This document shows positions 1-8,106 of a DNA stretch of 17,135 nucleotides, in pieces (the first letter of the stretch is position 1; each line of letters begins with the position of its first letter). A program made the position numbers and the translations under genes. Location of the stretch: NCBI GenBank assembly GCA_963169055.1, contig CAUJFU010000230.1, positions 1 through 17,135 of the forward strand, in the 5' to 3' direction. The notes under the pieces are model-generated. The model searched no databases and had not been told where the DNA came from. It was given only the letters and a program-made list of their open reading frames with translations. The DNA comes from Myxococcota bacterium. GTDB lineage: Bacteria; Myxococcota_C; UBA6777.

Positions 1-2
1 CA

Positions 3-728
3 CAACGCCTTGATGCGCTCCAAAAACGCCATGCACCGCCCCTTTACGCACGCACCTTCGATCTCGTCCAAATTCTCTATCTCGACCGTTTGTTTTTGGT
101 CTCGCTGACAGCATGGCTTGTCACAACCTGTTTGCGATCTGCGCGTTCTCCCCATGCTACCGCAGCTTTCCTCACAATGATCTCTTGCGGTTTTGTCTGG
201 ACTTATCTGCGCCTCGCACGCCGTTTCCCCGCAACCACCGCAGCACCCGGCCTGATCACAGCAGCCCTACACATCACCGAACAACTTCGCGTTCCACTCA
301 CGATCTTCGGACACAACCACCTCTTCGAGCGACAACCCCTCACCAACGGACGCCTCTACATCAATCTCGGAACATGGAGCGCCGCACTTGCCCATCCATC
401 CGAAGAAATCAACCACATCTCCCACAACAACTACCCCGCCGTCACCCCCCTTCCACAACACACAACAACACCCACCACCCCAGATCCAAAGACGCCACCC
501 TCTGCACACAAAGCCCCAAAAGCCCCGACACACCGCCCTGCGACACTCCCTCAAATCCAACCCTTCGTGATCATCGCGCACACCGATCACACCACCTACG
601 TCCACCTCGCCAACTGGACACTCCAAGCCACCCCCCTTGTGCTTGCCTCTGAGATCCTATTCTCAACCCCAAGTCTCATCACCGAGGCGGAAGAGACCAA
701 TCTATCGGCGATTCACCACGCTCCGTAA
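3..728 (+). CDS. Metallophosphoesterase (calcineurin-like), C-terminal part, 5' end off the window
   Basis: The frame is open from the left edge to a TAA at 726-728, so this is the 3' part of a longer gene; the TTG near position 90 is internal, not a start. The visible part begins with a hydrophobic stretch (FLVSLTAWLVTT and, later, FLTMISCGFVWTY), suggesting one or two membrane segments. The motif FGHNHLFE (codons near 306-329) followed by LYINLGTWS is the last metal-binding block of the calcineurin-like phosphoesterase family: a GHxH with metal-ligand histidines, then the strand that closes the domain. The earlier metal-binding blocks (DxH, GDxxD, GNHD) must lie upstream and cannot be checked. 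A Thr/Pro/His-rich low-complexity insert (about 440-545) interrupts the end of the protein. Members hydrolyse phosphodiesters or phosphomonoesters, for example in lipid A precursor processing; the substrate here is unknown. The last 50 bases overlap the convergent ung gene. Confidence 0.7.
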   Translation, partial: QRLDALQKRHAPPLYARTFDLVQILYLDRLFLVSLTAWLVTTCLRSARSPHATAAFLTMISCGFVWTYLRLARRFPATTAAPGLITAALHITEQLRVPLTIFGHNHLFERQPLTNGRLYINLGTWSAALAHPSEEINHISHNNYPAVTPLPQHTTTPTTPDPKTPPSAHKAPKAPTHRPATLPQIQPFVIIAHTDHTTYVHLANWTLQATPLVLASEILFSTPSLITEAEETNLSAIHHAP

Positions 729-1380
729 AGTATTGGTTGATCTTTGAAAAATGATGGCATCCAAAAAATCCATTGCTTGCCGAAAGCGGCGAAGGATGCG
801 CTGCCGTCAACACCAGATGTTTCTTGCGATCCACCCGCCCCGCTTTTTCTCGGGCATATTTCCCCCACAAGACAAACACCACACCTCCTCGCCCTTCGTT
901 GATCGTTTCGATCACGCGATCCGTAAAGGCCTCCCACCCTCGGCCCGCATGCGAATTCGCTTGACGCGCACGCACGCTCAACACCGCATTCAACAACAAC
1001 ACCCCTTGTTCGGCCCAATGCGTCAAGTTCCCGTGCGATGGGATCGGTAAGCCCAAGTCGTTATGGATCTCTTGAAAGATGTTGACCAAAGAAGGCGGGG
1101 GCGGTACCCCGTCAGGAACCGAAAAACACAAACCATGCGCTTGGCCCGGCCCATGATACGGGTCTTGCCCCAAGATCACCACACGCACCTTGTCATACGG
1201 CGTTCGCTCAAACGCATGGAACATCAACGATCCCGGTGGATAGATCGTGTGCGTCTTCTTTTCCTCTTGAAGAAAAGCCCGCAGATCCGCCATGTACGGC
1301 TGTTTGAATTCCTCTCCCAACACCGCCAACCACGAAGCTTCCATCTGAGGGCCTGTTCGTTTCTCTTCTCTCTCTGTCAT
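679..1380 (-). CDS. ung: Uracil-DNA glycosylase, family 1
   Basis: This 233-aa protein excises uracil from DNA as the first step of base excision repair in the cytoplasm. The family-1 motifs are all present: the water-activating loop GQDPYH at residues 71-76 (catalytic Asp73), the uracil-stacking Phe in GLCFSVP (residues 83-89), the uracil-recognition Asn131 in LLLNAVLSVR, and the minor-groove intercalation loop HPSPLSA at 195-201 (His195). The length is normal for the family (about 220-230 aa). The ATG is chosen because AGAGGA lies 5 nt upstream on the minus strand (complement of 1386-1391). The gene converges with the metallophosphoesterase and their coding ends overlap by 50 bp, so no separate terminator fits between them. 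The gene upstream on the same strand (1551-1979) is separated by a repeat element, so co-transcription is possible but not evident. Confidence 0.97.
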   Translation of the reverse strand: MTEREEKRTGPQMEASWLAVLGEEFKQPYMADLRAFLQEEKKTHTIYPPGSLMFHAFERTPYDKVRVVILGQDPYHGPGQAHGLCFSVPDGVPPPPSLVNIFQEIHNDLGLPIPSHGNLTHWAEQGVLLLNAVLSVRARQANSHAGRGWEAFTDRVIETINEGRGGVVFVLWGKYAREKAGRVDRKKHLVLTAAHPSPLSASNGFFGCHHFSKINQYFTERGESPIDWSLPPR

Positions 1381-1414
1381 CGATATCCTCTGCGTTGGGA
1401 TGATACGGTTGATT

Positions 1415-1550
1415 TGTTTTTGTTTTTGTGGGGTTCCACCCCACGCCCCGCAAGGGATCTTCGACCCCTTGACCCCGCATCGGCGAAGCGAGCATCGTTT
1501 TTCACACTCACGGCTCTATCGCTTGAAATACCGAGAACACGGGAGTTTTA
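1415..1550 (+). repeat. Dispersed structured intergenic repeat, copy 1
   Basis: First of four related copies. A T-rich tract (1414-1427) is followed by hairpin 1, GTGGGGT-TCC-ACCCCAC (1428-1444), and hairpin 2 with stem CAAGGG (1451-1456) / CCCTTG (1466-1471). A longer arm opens with CCCCG (1473-1477) and closes with CACGGG (1538-1543), then TTTT (1546-1549). The long-range pairing is the weakest of the four copies (about CCCG/CGGG). The copy ends directly against the stop codon of the 1551-1979 gene and lies about 30 bp upstream of the ung start. There is no transposase, and no terminal repeats or target duplication were recognised. Confidence 0.85.
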
Positions 1551-1979
1551 TCAACATTCGTCGAGCTTTTCGCCAGCAAGCAACCGATCTGCTATCTGCT
1601 CCAGTTTGCGGTTGAATATCTGCCCTCGCGCCACGATCACATGATCCTCGAATTGGTATTCCGCCCAATCGATCGCCAAATACACATCGCGATCTTCGCT
1701 CAAATAACGACCAAAGTAATAATCTTGAAAGTCCAACAACAAATACATCGCTTCGAGTGGGCCTTCGATATCGCTACGCAACAGATCGATCTGACACTCG
1801 ACGGGATAATACAGGCTTTCCTCAACATTTCGCAGGATCACTTGTGTATACACTTCGCCCAACGACCGATAACCGCTGACCTCGAAATATTCTCCCTCGT
1901 TCAGATGGGACTGATGGCGCTGTTGCATCAATTGCGCGATCTCTTCGGCTTCTGCTTTGGTGATCTCTTCTCGTTTCAA
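1551..1979 (-). CDS. Small acidic protein of unknown function
   Basis: A 142-aa protein rich in Glu, Asp and aromatic residues, with no signal peptide or membrane segment, so probably cytoplasmic. I do not recognise the family. The N-terminal 25 residues look helical (KREEITKAEAEEIAQLMQQR). The middle alternates hydrophobic and polar residues (YTQVILRNVEESLYYPVECQ; YLLLDFQDYYFGRYL) as in a mixed alpha/beta fold. The C-terminus (FNRKLEQIADRLLAGEKLDE) looks helical again. The start is TTG at 1977-1979, supported by a strong AAGGAG (complement of 1987-1992) 7 nt upstream. The overlapping plus-strand frame (1641-2030) lacks such a site and is taken as a shadow. It lies upstream of ung on the same strand with a 170-bp gap containing repeat copy 1; no functional link to DNA repair is visible. 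Confidence 0.7.
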   Translation of the reverse strand: MKREEITKAEAEEIAQLMQQRHQSHLNEGEYFEVSGYRSLGEVYTQVILRNVEESLYYPVECQIDLLRSDIEGPLEAMYLLLDFQDYYFGRYLSEDRDVYLAIDWAEYQFEDHVIVARGQIFNRKLEQIADRLLAGEKLDEC

Positions 1980-1986
1980 AACCGCT

Positions 1987-1992
1987 CTCCTT
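1987..1992 (-). promoter_or_regulatory. Ribosome binding site deciding a TTG start
   Basis: The minus strand reads AAGGAG here, 7 nt before the TTG at 1979-1977. No ATG or GTG in frame has comparable support, so this site selects the TTG start of the 142-aa protein. Confidence 0.7.
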
Positions 1993-2134
1993 CTCGTGTT
2001 CGCAACCAGAACTCAACCGCCCACCCATAAAGCGCAATCCATCCGATCGCAACCCCACCCCCTCCGACCTATCCACGATCACTCCCTTGCTTTCGGCTTT
2101 TTTTACCAAAACTCTATCGTAAAGCGTGAGCGAT

Positions 2135-2158
2135 GCCCCACAAAAAACAGAGCCATCG
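2135..2158 (-). repeat. Truncated fifth piece of the dispersed repeat (5' end only)
   Basis: On the minus strand this reads CGATGGCT then CTGTTTTTTGTGGGGC. The first bases of copy 3 (8092-8113) read CGATGG then GTGTTTTTTGTGGGGC, so the two match over the whole piece apart from a two-base insertion and one substitution. Beyond the GTGGGGC half-hairpin the similarity stops; the hairpin's second arm and everything after it are missing. It sits about 35 bp from copy 2 in the same orientation, suggesting a decayed or truncated neighbour copy. The piece is short, so chance similarity is possible. Confidence 0.5.
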
Positions 2159-2194
2159 CACCACTTCCACAACAATAGAAGTGACGCGGCTGGC

Positions 2195-2326
2195 TAAAAA
2201 AACCCGTGTTTGCGCCGCTTGAAGCGACAGAGTCGTCCGTCTGGAAAACCATCGATCTTTTCGCCAACACGGGGTCAAGGGGCGACAGTCCCTTGCGGGG
2301 TGTGGGGTGGCACCCCACCAAAACCA
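2195..2326 (-). repeat. Dispersed structured intergenic repeat, copy 2 (reversed)
   Basis: The same element on the minus strand. In plus coordinates hairpin 1 is GTGGGGT-GGC-ACCCCAC (2302-2318) and hairpin 2 is CAAGGG...CCCTTG within 2276-2295. The long arm pairs CCCGTGTT (2203-2210) with AACACGGG (2266-2273), a perfect 8-bp stem, and on the minus strand it is followed directly by seven T (complement of 2196-2202). A stem followed by a T-tract resembles an intrinsic terminator for minus-strand transcription, yet no minus-strand gene ends just before it. It lies in the divergent region upstream of the giant repeat-protein gene. Confidence 0.85.
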
Positions 2327-2543
2327 TCGAACTGCGTAAGTCCACAACAATTCGCCGCCGATTTGATCAGCGTTCACATACGCTTCACAAAGCCAAACTA
2401 CTTGTGTTTGCGCAAGTCCGTGATGCAAACCATTTCGTGCGACTCGACCTGTGCGTGGCCGTCTTCACACAAAACACCGATACATCGGCCTCACGCACCC
2501 TACGAGAAAAGGCGTACCATCGCTCGCACAAACACCAAACAAC

Positions 2544-2572
2544 TTGAGCCAGAGAAAGGATCATGCTACACA
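2544..2572 (+). promoter_or_regulatory. Weak sigma-70-like promoter candidate
   Basis: TTGAGC (2544-2549) and TACACA (2567-2572) are separated by exactly 17 bp, and a TG lies one base before the second hexamer as in extended -10 promoters. The -35 box matches the consensus at four positions and the -10 box at only three. It would give a leader of about 150 nt before the ATG at 2730. The placement upstream of the giant repeat-protein gene is sensible, but the match is weak and the organism's promoter consensus is unknown. Confidence 0.22.
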
Positions 2573-2729
2573 AAGAGCGCTTTCCCGCAAAAGTACGTCT
2601 GTTGCCTAGCGCTCGATACCATCGGACGCGGAATGTTTGCATGTTCGTCTCTCTTTGTTTGATGCTTCTCCCCTTCGTCGCCCCAAACCATACAACCCTC
2701 CAAAGCAGCCGAGGACAGGAGCCTTTCGC

Positions 2730-5700
2730 ATGATCTATCACAAGCAAAACCGCAAACCACCCAGATGGCTTGTCGCCATCCTCTTGTGTTTTGGGTGCTT
2801 CCTACCGAGCGCTCCAACACAAGCCGCTGATCGAGAAGTTCAAGAAGGCGAAGTCATCCAGATCGCCAAACAAAAACGCCTGTTCTTTACCTTGCGCGTC
2901 AAACAAAAAGGTGAGTTTCGCATCGAAACTACGGGCGAAAACGACACCGTATGTCGCCTTTTTGACCGTTGGCGCGGCTTCTTTGCTTCCGACGACAACA
3001 GCGGCGAAAGCAAAAACTGTCGATTCGATACCCACCTCGCAGCGGGCGATTACCGCATCGAGATCCAAGCCAAACAAGGCACACTCCAACAAACCAAACT
3101 TCATTTCCTGCGCTACGAAGCCTCCGCCAGCGAAGTCCTCAAATCGGGCATCGAACAAACCACCGCACTCAAACGCCTTCACTTCAACACCTACCGCGTC
3201 GAAGTCCCAGAACGCCGCTATATCCAGATCCGCTCGATGGGACCAACCGTTTTCGCCTGCCGCCTCTTTGATGCCAACGGATGGGCCACCGGCCTCCAAG
3301 CCACCGCCCAAAACGCCAACGTCTACACCTCCCAAGGCTACCACCGCACTTGCAACCTTTCGGGCGTCCTCGAAGCAGGCATTTATCAATTCACCCTCTA
3401 CGGTGATACCTCCCTCCCTCCCCCTCGCGGCCAAAGCACCCAAGAAGCCGATGCCTTCGTCTCTTTTGGCGAAACCTTCCTGCCTGTCGCCCAGTTTCAA
3501 ACTCACACCACCCCCAGCCACGGCATCCGCGAATTTGTCTTCTCCCTCCCCGAAACCAACTCCGCGCCCTCCGTTCGCATCCTTTTTGTAGGACAAAGTG
3601 ACCGCCGCTTCGCGCTTCGCCTTTACGCCTTTGATCCCCTCGGAAACCACCGACTCATCTCCTCCTGCTCCATGTATCGCTACCGTTTCCAACGCTCCTT
3701 CCATTGCCGCGAGAACACCGCGATCGAATCAGGCCGGCGCTATCTTCTTGTCGCCGCAGGCTCCGCACAGCAATCGATCGGCCTTGGCTATCACCTCTTC
3801 CCCGCACAAAAAAGCGCCGTTTCACTCGGAACCACCGTCGCGGCCACCACCTACGCCGGAATCACCGGGGCCTACGAATTCCAGACCCTGCGATCCAACG
3901 AGTACTTCATCGAAGCCAACAACCTCGGCCAAAGCTGCCTCCTGCAAGACACCGCCACCCACAAGATCCTACAAGCCCGCACACTTCCCCTCTCCGCAAA
4001 TCTCCACAAACAACACGCCCTCCTCCAACAAGGCGGTCTTGCCGAGTGGTTCTTCCTCCCCTATCCCGGCACGATCCATCTCGAAACCCACGGAAGCCAA
4101 GATCCCATCTGCACGATCGTCGGCCACAAAGGCGACCGCATCGCTCAAAACGACGATAGCGGTGAAAAACGCAACTGCAAGATCGTCTCCAAACTCCCTG
4201 CCGGACTCTACAAGATCGAGATTCATCTCACCGGCAACAACACAGGAAGTATCGCTTGGTCACGCCGACTGATCCCTGATATCCTCCCCCCCAACACCCA
4301 GCCCCACCCCGATCACTCACGCATCCAACAAGGCCCTTGTCGCTTCCAAGTTGCCCTTGAATCGGGACGTTATGTCCTGCACACAGGCGATCCCGGCCAT
4401 GTTCGCGCAGGTTCCGTGGCTTTTCATAAAGCCTCCGCACCCGCCTCGGCACGCCAAGCCATGACACAACCTTTCCAAACGCGACCTTTTTCTACCGAAG
4501 CCCCCGAACCCACCGCACTTTCCACCCTCGATCTCCAAACGCCCACCGCCTTTTCGCTCGCCCACAGCGAGCAACGCACCTTTCTTTGGAAAGTGACGCG
4601 TAGCGGGCTTTATCGCATCGAAACCCAAGGACTCGTACGCACCGACTGTACTCTACAAACTCCCGCCGAACCCAAGCTCTTCCAAGAAGCCCAAAACGGT
4701 CCCGGCTACAATTGCCTGATGATCCAGTACCTTCCCGTCGGCGAATATCGACTGCGCGTCGCCACACAAGGCGCAAGCCACGGCGATATCCGCTTGTTCG
4801 CCCAATCTCTTAGCGTAAAAGGCCATGCCGCACGCCTTACCCCAGAAAAGCGTGTGTACTCGTTGACACGCCCTTCTCATGGGCGTTATCACAGGCTTCG
4901 CGTCTACAAAACCGCCCAATACACCCTTCAAACCTTTAGCCACGACGAACTCTTGATCTGTCGCCTCGAAGCTACGGGCAATTGGCCGATCAGTTCGGGC
5001 AAACCCTGCCGTTGGACGGGAGAACTCGAAGCGGGCGACTATTCTCTGTGGATCTTCCCCACACGCCAAGATGCCCGCTACCGCGCCATGATCTACCAAA
5101 ATGATCGCGTCCGCTTCTTTTGGCCTCTCCCCGATGAAGCCTACGGTGTACAAGCCGATACCTTCGATCCCTATTACACCGCTCCCAACGCCGATGCCCC
5201 TCGCACCCTCCAAAACGCCACCCCTTCGCCCACCTATCGACGCTATCGCCCCTTCCGACTCTTTCGCCGTTATGACAGCGAAACGCCTTCGACCGCTACG
5301 CCCTCCGCTCTGTCTTCACACCTGCGCGCCAACGTCCTCCAAGGCCAAAAAAGTATCTCGCTCCAAGCCGTTGAACTAAACCGTGGCCCCGAAAACAGCG
5401 TATCCGTTGTCTCGCTCCCTCTGTTCGGCCTTTATCACTCCAATATCTCGCCTATTGGGGCGGACGCCTTTGAGGTCAAACTCCCTGTCGAGATGACCGT
5501 CGAAGCCACGCTCAGCAAAGGCTTTACAGGCCGCCTCTTTGCTGGAAAGCAGTTCATCGCCGAGATCAAAAACGGAAAAGCCACCTTCCGCGCCCCCGCT
5601 GGAACCTACCGATTAGCCGTACAACACAACGAAAGCAAAACAGGAGAGCGCTACGAGATCGGACTACGCGTCACCGAAAGCGCCCCCGGCACATGGCTTT

Positions 5701-8060
5701 GGCGTGAAGTCCCCTCCACCCTCCAGATCCGCCTGCACGAACGCGCTCGCCTCGATCTCCAAACCGAAGGCGATCCCGACGTTTGGTGTACCCTTGCACG
5801 CGCTGACAACGGAAAGATCATCAGCAACAACGACAATATGTCCCGCGATCGCTGGGATTGCCGTCTATCCGAGCTTTTGCCTGCGGGCCTCTACACCCTC
5901 ACTCTCAACGGCCTTGGAAAAGGCACATGGCTTTCTCTCAAGTCCCGTCCATCCGGCCAAGATCAACCCTTTGCACAAACCAAATCAACCACCGTCGCTC
6001 TCCAAGGCGAACCCATCCAAGGCTTGCTGTTCCAACTCCAAGAGATTACCGCCGTCGAGATCGACACACGCTCTCGAAAACAACTCGGGTGCGCGCTTGA
6101 AAACGTCCAAACCCAAGAAGTCCTCGGCACTTCGGGCGGACGTCGATGCAATTTGTTCCGCTTGCTTGGCCCCGGCCAATACCGTTGGCGCGTTCGCTCT
6201 CTCTACAGCCAAACACACAAAGCCTACGCACGCCTCAAAAGCCTCCCTGCCACCGTCATCACAGAAGGCAAGCCTCACACCTCTCGCGCAAGCCGCAAGG
6301 ATCACGCATTCGTGCGCTTTGCGATCCCTCAAGACGGTATCTACAAACTCAACGTCACAGGGCATCCCAAAGCTTACTGTGGCCTCGCTCCCCTCGGCGG
6401 TGTGCTGCGATGGGTCTCTTGTACGGATGCTTTGAGCCTCCAAGCAGGCCATTATCTCGGATGGTTGGGTGTCAGCGCAAAAGGTCGCCACAACCTACAG
6501 ATCCACCTGACCGAAGTTCCGTTCGTTCCCAACCAACGCTTCGCCATCCAAGTTCCTGCCGACCAAAACAAACGCTTCCAGATCTCCCTCGCCAAAGAGG
6601 GTTTCTACCAGATCGAGATCCGTGGCGAAGGCAACAATCGTTGGGGCTGTCAGATCGGTACACAACGCGGGATCTGGCCTCCACAGCGCAACGATCTCCG
6701 CTGTCATCTTCTTGCCTACCTCAAAGCAGGGCAACACTCTCTCGGCCTCTGGCGTCCCCGCGAAAGCGCCGCCGATACGGTCCGTCAAGGCACTCTTTTG
6801 ATCCAACCCATCGACCTTTCCACACCCACCACGTCCGACACAGTCTTTTCAGGCGAGACGGGCACCCACACGCTCGCGGCTAAACAATCCACCCAGATCC
6901 GTATGCCCCGATGGCTTGGACTCCAAGGACACATCACCCTCCAAGGCTCGGGACTTGCGCTGTTGACATCTCCCTCAGACCAAGGAACACAACTGATCGC
7001 TTCTTGCCAAAGCATCGGCACCACACAAAGCTGTCTCTGGTCTTTCCCTCTTCCTCACTCCGCCACACTCACCCTCCAAGCGGGTGATTCTCCCCTTCAA
7101 TACGCCTTCACCGCTCACGAGATCCACAGCACACCGATCTCCCTCTCACCCAATACTTCGCACGAATGGGCCGCTTCCTCCTCTCAGCCGATCTTGCGCG
7201 TCCCTGTTCACTTGCCGCTCGCTCACACCACCCTCCAAGCCCTTGGGCGCGGCCTCTCCTGTCAACTTCAACTTCCTCAAGGCCGATTCATGGACGGTTG
7301 CAAGCACACGCTCCATCACCTCCAAGGCTCCGCAACCTTCGTCGTCCACACCAGCCGCTTTGCAGGCCGTATCGCTCTCGTCCAACACCAGCAACACCAT
7401 CAGGCCCGATGGAACGCACCTTACGCAACCACCACATCGTCATTCTCCGCCTTCCCCGCTCTTGGACGACACGCGACTTTCCAAGGAACACAAGCCTTTT
7501 TCCGTTACCAAGCCGACAACACGCACGTTCTCACTTTTCGCGCAAACGGAAACGCCCTTGTTTGCGCCATCGGCGAGATCGGCAAGCCCGCCTTCTTTAG
7601 TCACAGCGCCTCTCACGGCTGTACCCTTTCCCTGCCCCTCAACAAAGGGCACTACTGGATCGGCCTACGCACCCACCACCAAACCTCCGCATCTGTGCGC
7701 CTTCTCGCTTCCACACAGCCCCTTGTCTGGCAAGCCGAAGGACGCCACGGACCCTATCTGCTCTCCCAAAGTTCCGCCCTGTGGTTTGGTGTGCGTGTCC
7801 CCAAAGCCTCTAAGATCGGGCTTGGCTTGGTCGCTGCTCACGAAAAAACCCGCTGCGTCTTGTACAACCGCTCCATGCAGCCTATCGCCCGCGCTTGCAT
7901 GATGTACGAGTCTCTGCCCGCAGGAGAATACTGGTTCAAAGCACACCTTTCTCCGAGTGCTTCGGCCTCATCGGCCTCTTTCGAGGTGCGTGGACTCAAT
8001 CCACCCCCCAACGCGCCTCCCGCCGAATACCTCCGCCAATTAACGCAGCAAACCCCTTAA
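2730..8060 (+). CDS. Giant exported protein with about 14 Cys-paired beta repeats, function unknown
   Basis: The protein has 1776 residues from the ATG at 2730, chosen because AGGAG (2717-2721) lies 8 nt upstream and a signal peptide begins there: basic start, hydrophobic WLVAILLCFGCFLP, cleavage near TQA-A (residue 32). The frame extends to 2637 without a site. No catalytic domain is recognised. The mature part is a chain of about 50-70-residue beta-type units with the pattern 'G.Y.IE..G....C.L......NC......L.AG.Y.I.V', similar in outline to bacterial pre-peptidase C-terminal (PPC) domains. Paired cysteines occur at 75/97, 177/208, 313/326, 461/483, 640/662, 744/760, 1020/1044, 1121/1140, 1217/1231, 1307/1325, 1426/1435, 1511/1524, 1612/1631 and 1709/1723; 403 and 537 are single. 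Acidic loops (DDNSGE, NDDSGE) precede the second Cys in the best-kept units. A Pro/Arg/Ser-rich stretch near 815-870 separates two halves. It lies 267 bp before the macroglobulin gene. Disulfides and a surface or periplasmic site are inferred. Confidence 0.85.
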   Translation: MIYHKQNRKPPRWLVAILLCFGCFLPSAPTQAADREVQEGEVIQIAKQKRLFFTLRVKQKGEFRIETTGENDTVCRLFDRWRGFFASDDNSGESKNCRFDTHLAAGDYRIEIQAKQGTLQQTKLHFLRYEASASEVLKSGIEQTTALKRLHFNTYRVEVPERRYIQIRSMGPTVFACRLFDANGWATGLQATAQNANVYTSQGYHRTCNLSGVLEAGIYQFTLYGDTSLPPPRGQSTQEADAFVSFGETFLPVAQFQTHTTPSHGIREFVFSLPETNSAPSVRILFVGQSDRRFALRLYAFDPLGNHRLISSCSMYRYRFQRSFHCRENTAIESGRRYLLVAAGSAQQSIGLGYHLFPAQKSAVSLGTTVAATTYAGITGAYEFQTLRSNEYFIEANNLGQSCLLQDTATHKILQARTLPLSANLHKQHALLQQGGLAEWFFLPYPGTIHLETHGSQDPICTIVGHKGDRIAQNDDSGEKRNCKIVSKLPAGLYKIEIHLTGNNTGSIAWSRRLIPDILPPNTQPHPDHSRIQQGPCRFQVALESGRYVLHTGDPGHVRAGSVAFHKASAPASARQAMTQPFQTRPFSTEAPEPTALSTLDLQTPTAFSLAHSEQRTFLWKVTRSGLYRIETQGLVRTDCTLQTPAEPKLFQEAQNGPGYNCLMIQYLPVGEYRLRVATQGASHGDIRLFAQSLSVKGHAARLTPEKRVYSLTRPSHGRYHRLRVYKTAQYTLQTFSHDELLICRLEATGNWPISSGKPCRWTGELEAGDYSLWIFPTRQDARYRAMIYQNDRVRFFWPLPDEAYGVQADTFDPYYTAPNADAPRTLQNATPSPTYRRYRPFRLFRRYDSETPSTATPSALSSHLRANVLQGQKSISLQAVELNRGPENSVSVVSLPLFGLYHSNISPIGADAFEVKLPVEMTVEATLSKGFTGRLFAGKQFIAEIKNGKATFRAPAGTYRLAVQHNESKTGERYEIGLRVTESAPGTWLWREVPSTLQIRLHERARLDLQTEGDPDVWCTLARADNGKIISNNDNMSRDRWDCRLSELLPAGLYTLTLNGLGKGTWLSLKSRPSGQDQPFAQTKSTTVALQGEPIQGLLFQLQEITAVEIDTRSRKQLGCALENVQTQEVLGTSGGRRCNLFRLLGPGQYRWRVRSLYSQTHKAYARLKSLPATVITEGKPHTSRASRKDHAFVRFAIPQDGIYKLNVTGHPKAYCGLAPLGGVLRWVSCTDALSLQAGHYLGWLGVSAKGRHNLQIHLTEVPFVPNQRFAIQVPADQNKRFQISLAKEGFYQIEIRGEGNNRWGCQIGTQRGIWPPQRNDLRCHLLAYLKAGQHSLGLWRPRESAADTVRQGTLLIQPIDLSTPTTSDTVFSGETGTHTLAAKQSTQIRMPRWLGLQGHITLQGSGLALLTSPSDQGTQLIASCQSIGTTQSCLWSFPLPHSATLTLQAGDSPLQYAFTAHEIHSTPISLSPNTSHEWAASSSQPILRVPVHLPLAHTTLQALGRGLSCQLQLPQGRFMDGCKHTLHHLQGSATFVVHTSRFAGRIALVQHQQHHQARWNAPYATTTSSFSAFPALGRHATFQGTQAFFRYQADNTHVLTFRANGNALVCAIGEIGKPAFFSHSASHGCTLSLPLNKGHYWIGLRTHHQTSASVRLLASTQPLVWQAEGRHGPYLLSQSSALWFGVRVPKASKIGLGLVAAHEKTRCVLYNRSMQPIARACMMYESLPAGEYWFKAHLSPSASASSASFEVRGLNPPPNAPPAEYLRQLTQQTP

Positions 8061-8061
8061 A

Positions 8062-8106
8062 CCATCGGGGGTTGCGCGGTGGATATGTTTTCGATGGGTG
8101 TTTTTT
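8062..8106 (+). terminator. Possible terminator after the giant repeat-protein gene
   Basis: CCATCG (8062-8067) can pair with CGATGG (8092-8097), followed by a T-rich run at 8099-8106. The stem is only 6 bp with a 24-nt loop, so it is weak. The CGATGG and T-run are also part of the dispersed repeat (found too in copy 2 and the truncated piece), so this may be coincidental pairing with the repeat edge. Placement directly after the TAA at 8058-8060 is the main argument. Confidence 0.25.

Larger units (their letters stand above)
1980..2729. other. 750-bp non-coding divergent region
   Basis: This region separates the minus-strand 1551-1979 gene from the plus-strand giant repeat protein. It holds a truncated repeat piece (2135-2158), repeat copy 2 (2195-2326), a weak promoter candidate (2544-2572) and the ribosome binding site of the next gene (AGGAG at 2717-2721). 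Several frames of 70-150 codons cross it on both strands, but their peptides are translations of the repeat joined to low-quality sequence, and none has a recognised domain or convincing ribosome site. Between about 2330 and 2540 I see only a small possible RNA hairpin, ACTTGTG-TTTG-CGCAAGT, near 2398-2415. No tRNA, rRNA or riboswitch was recognised. Confidence 0.6.

Noticed and set aside
1641-2030. 129-codon plus-strand frame opposite the 142-aa minus-strand gene
   Set aside because: The minus-strand frame has a strong ribosome site 7 nt from its TTG start and a protein-like composition; the plus frame has neither and runs past the start region of the opposite gene.
2206-2547. Open frames of 113 and 150 codons on the plus strand (and 120 on the minus strand) in the divergent region
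   Set aside because: They begin in or cross repeat copy 2, have mixed composition, no recognised domain and no good ribosome site, and overlap one another in several frames.
2637-2729. Upstream start for the giant repeat protein, 31 residues earlier
   Set aside because: No ribosome site precedes it, and it would bury the signal peptide behind a long N-region; the ATG at 2730 has AGGAG at 8 nt and begins the signal peptide directly.
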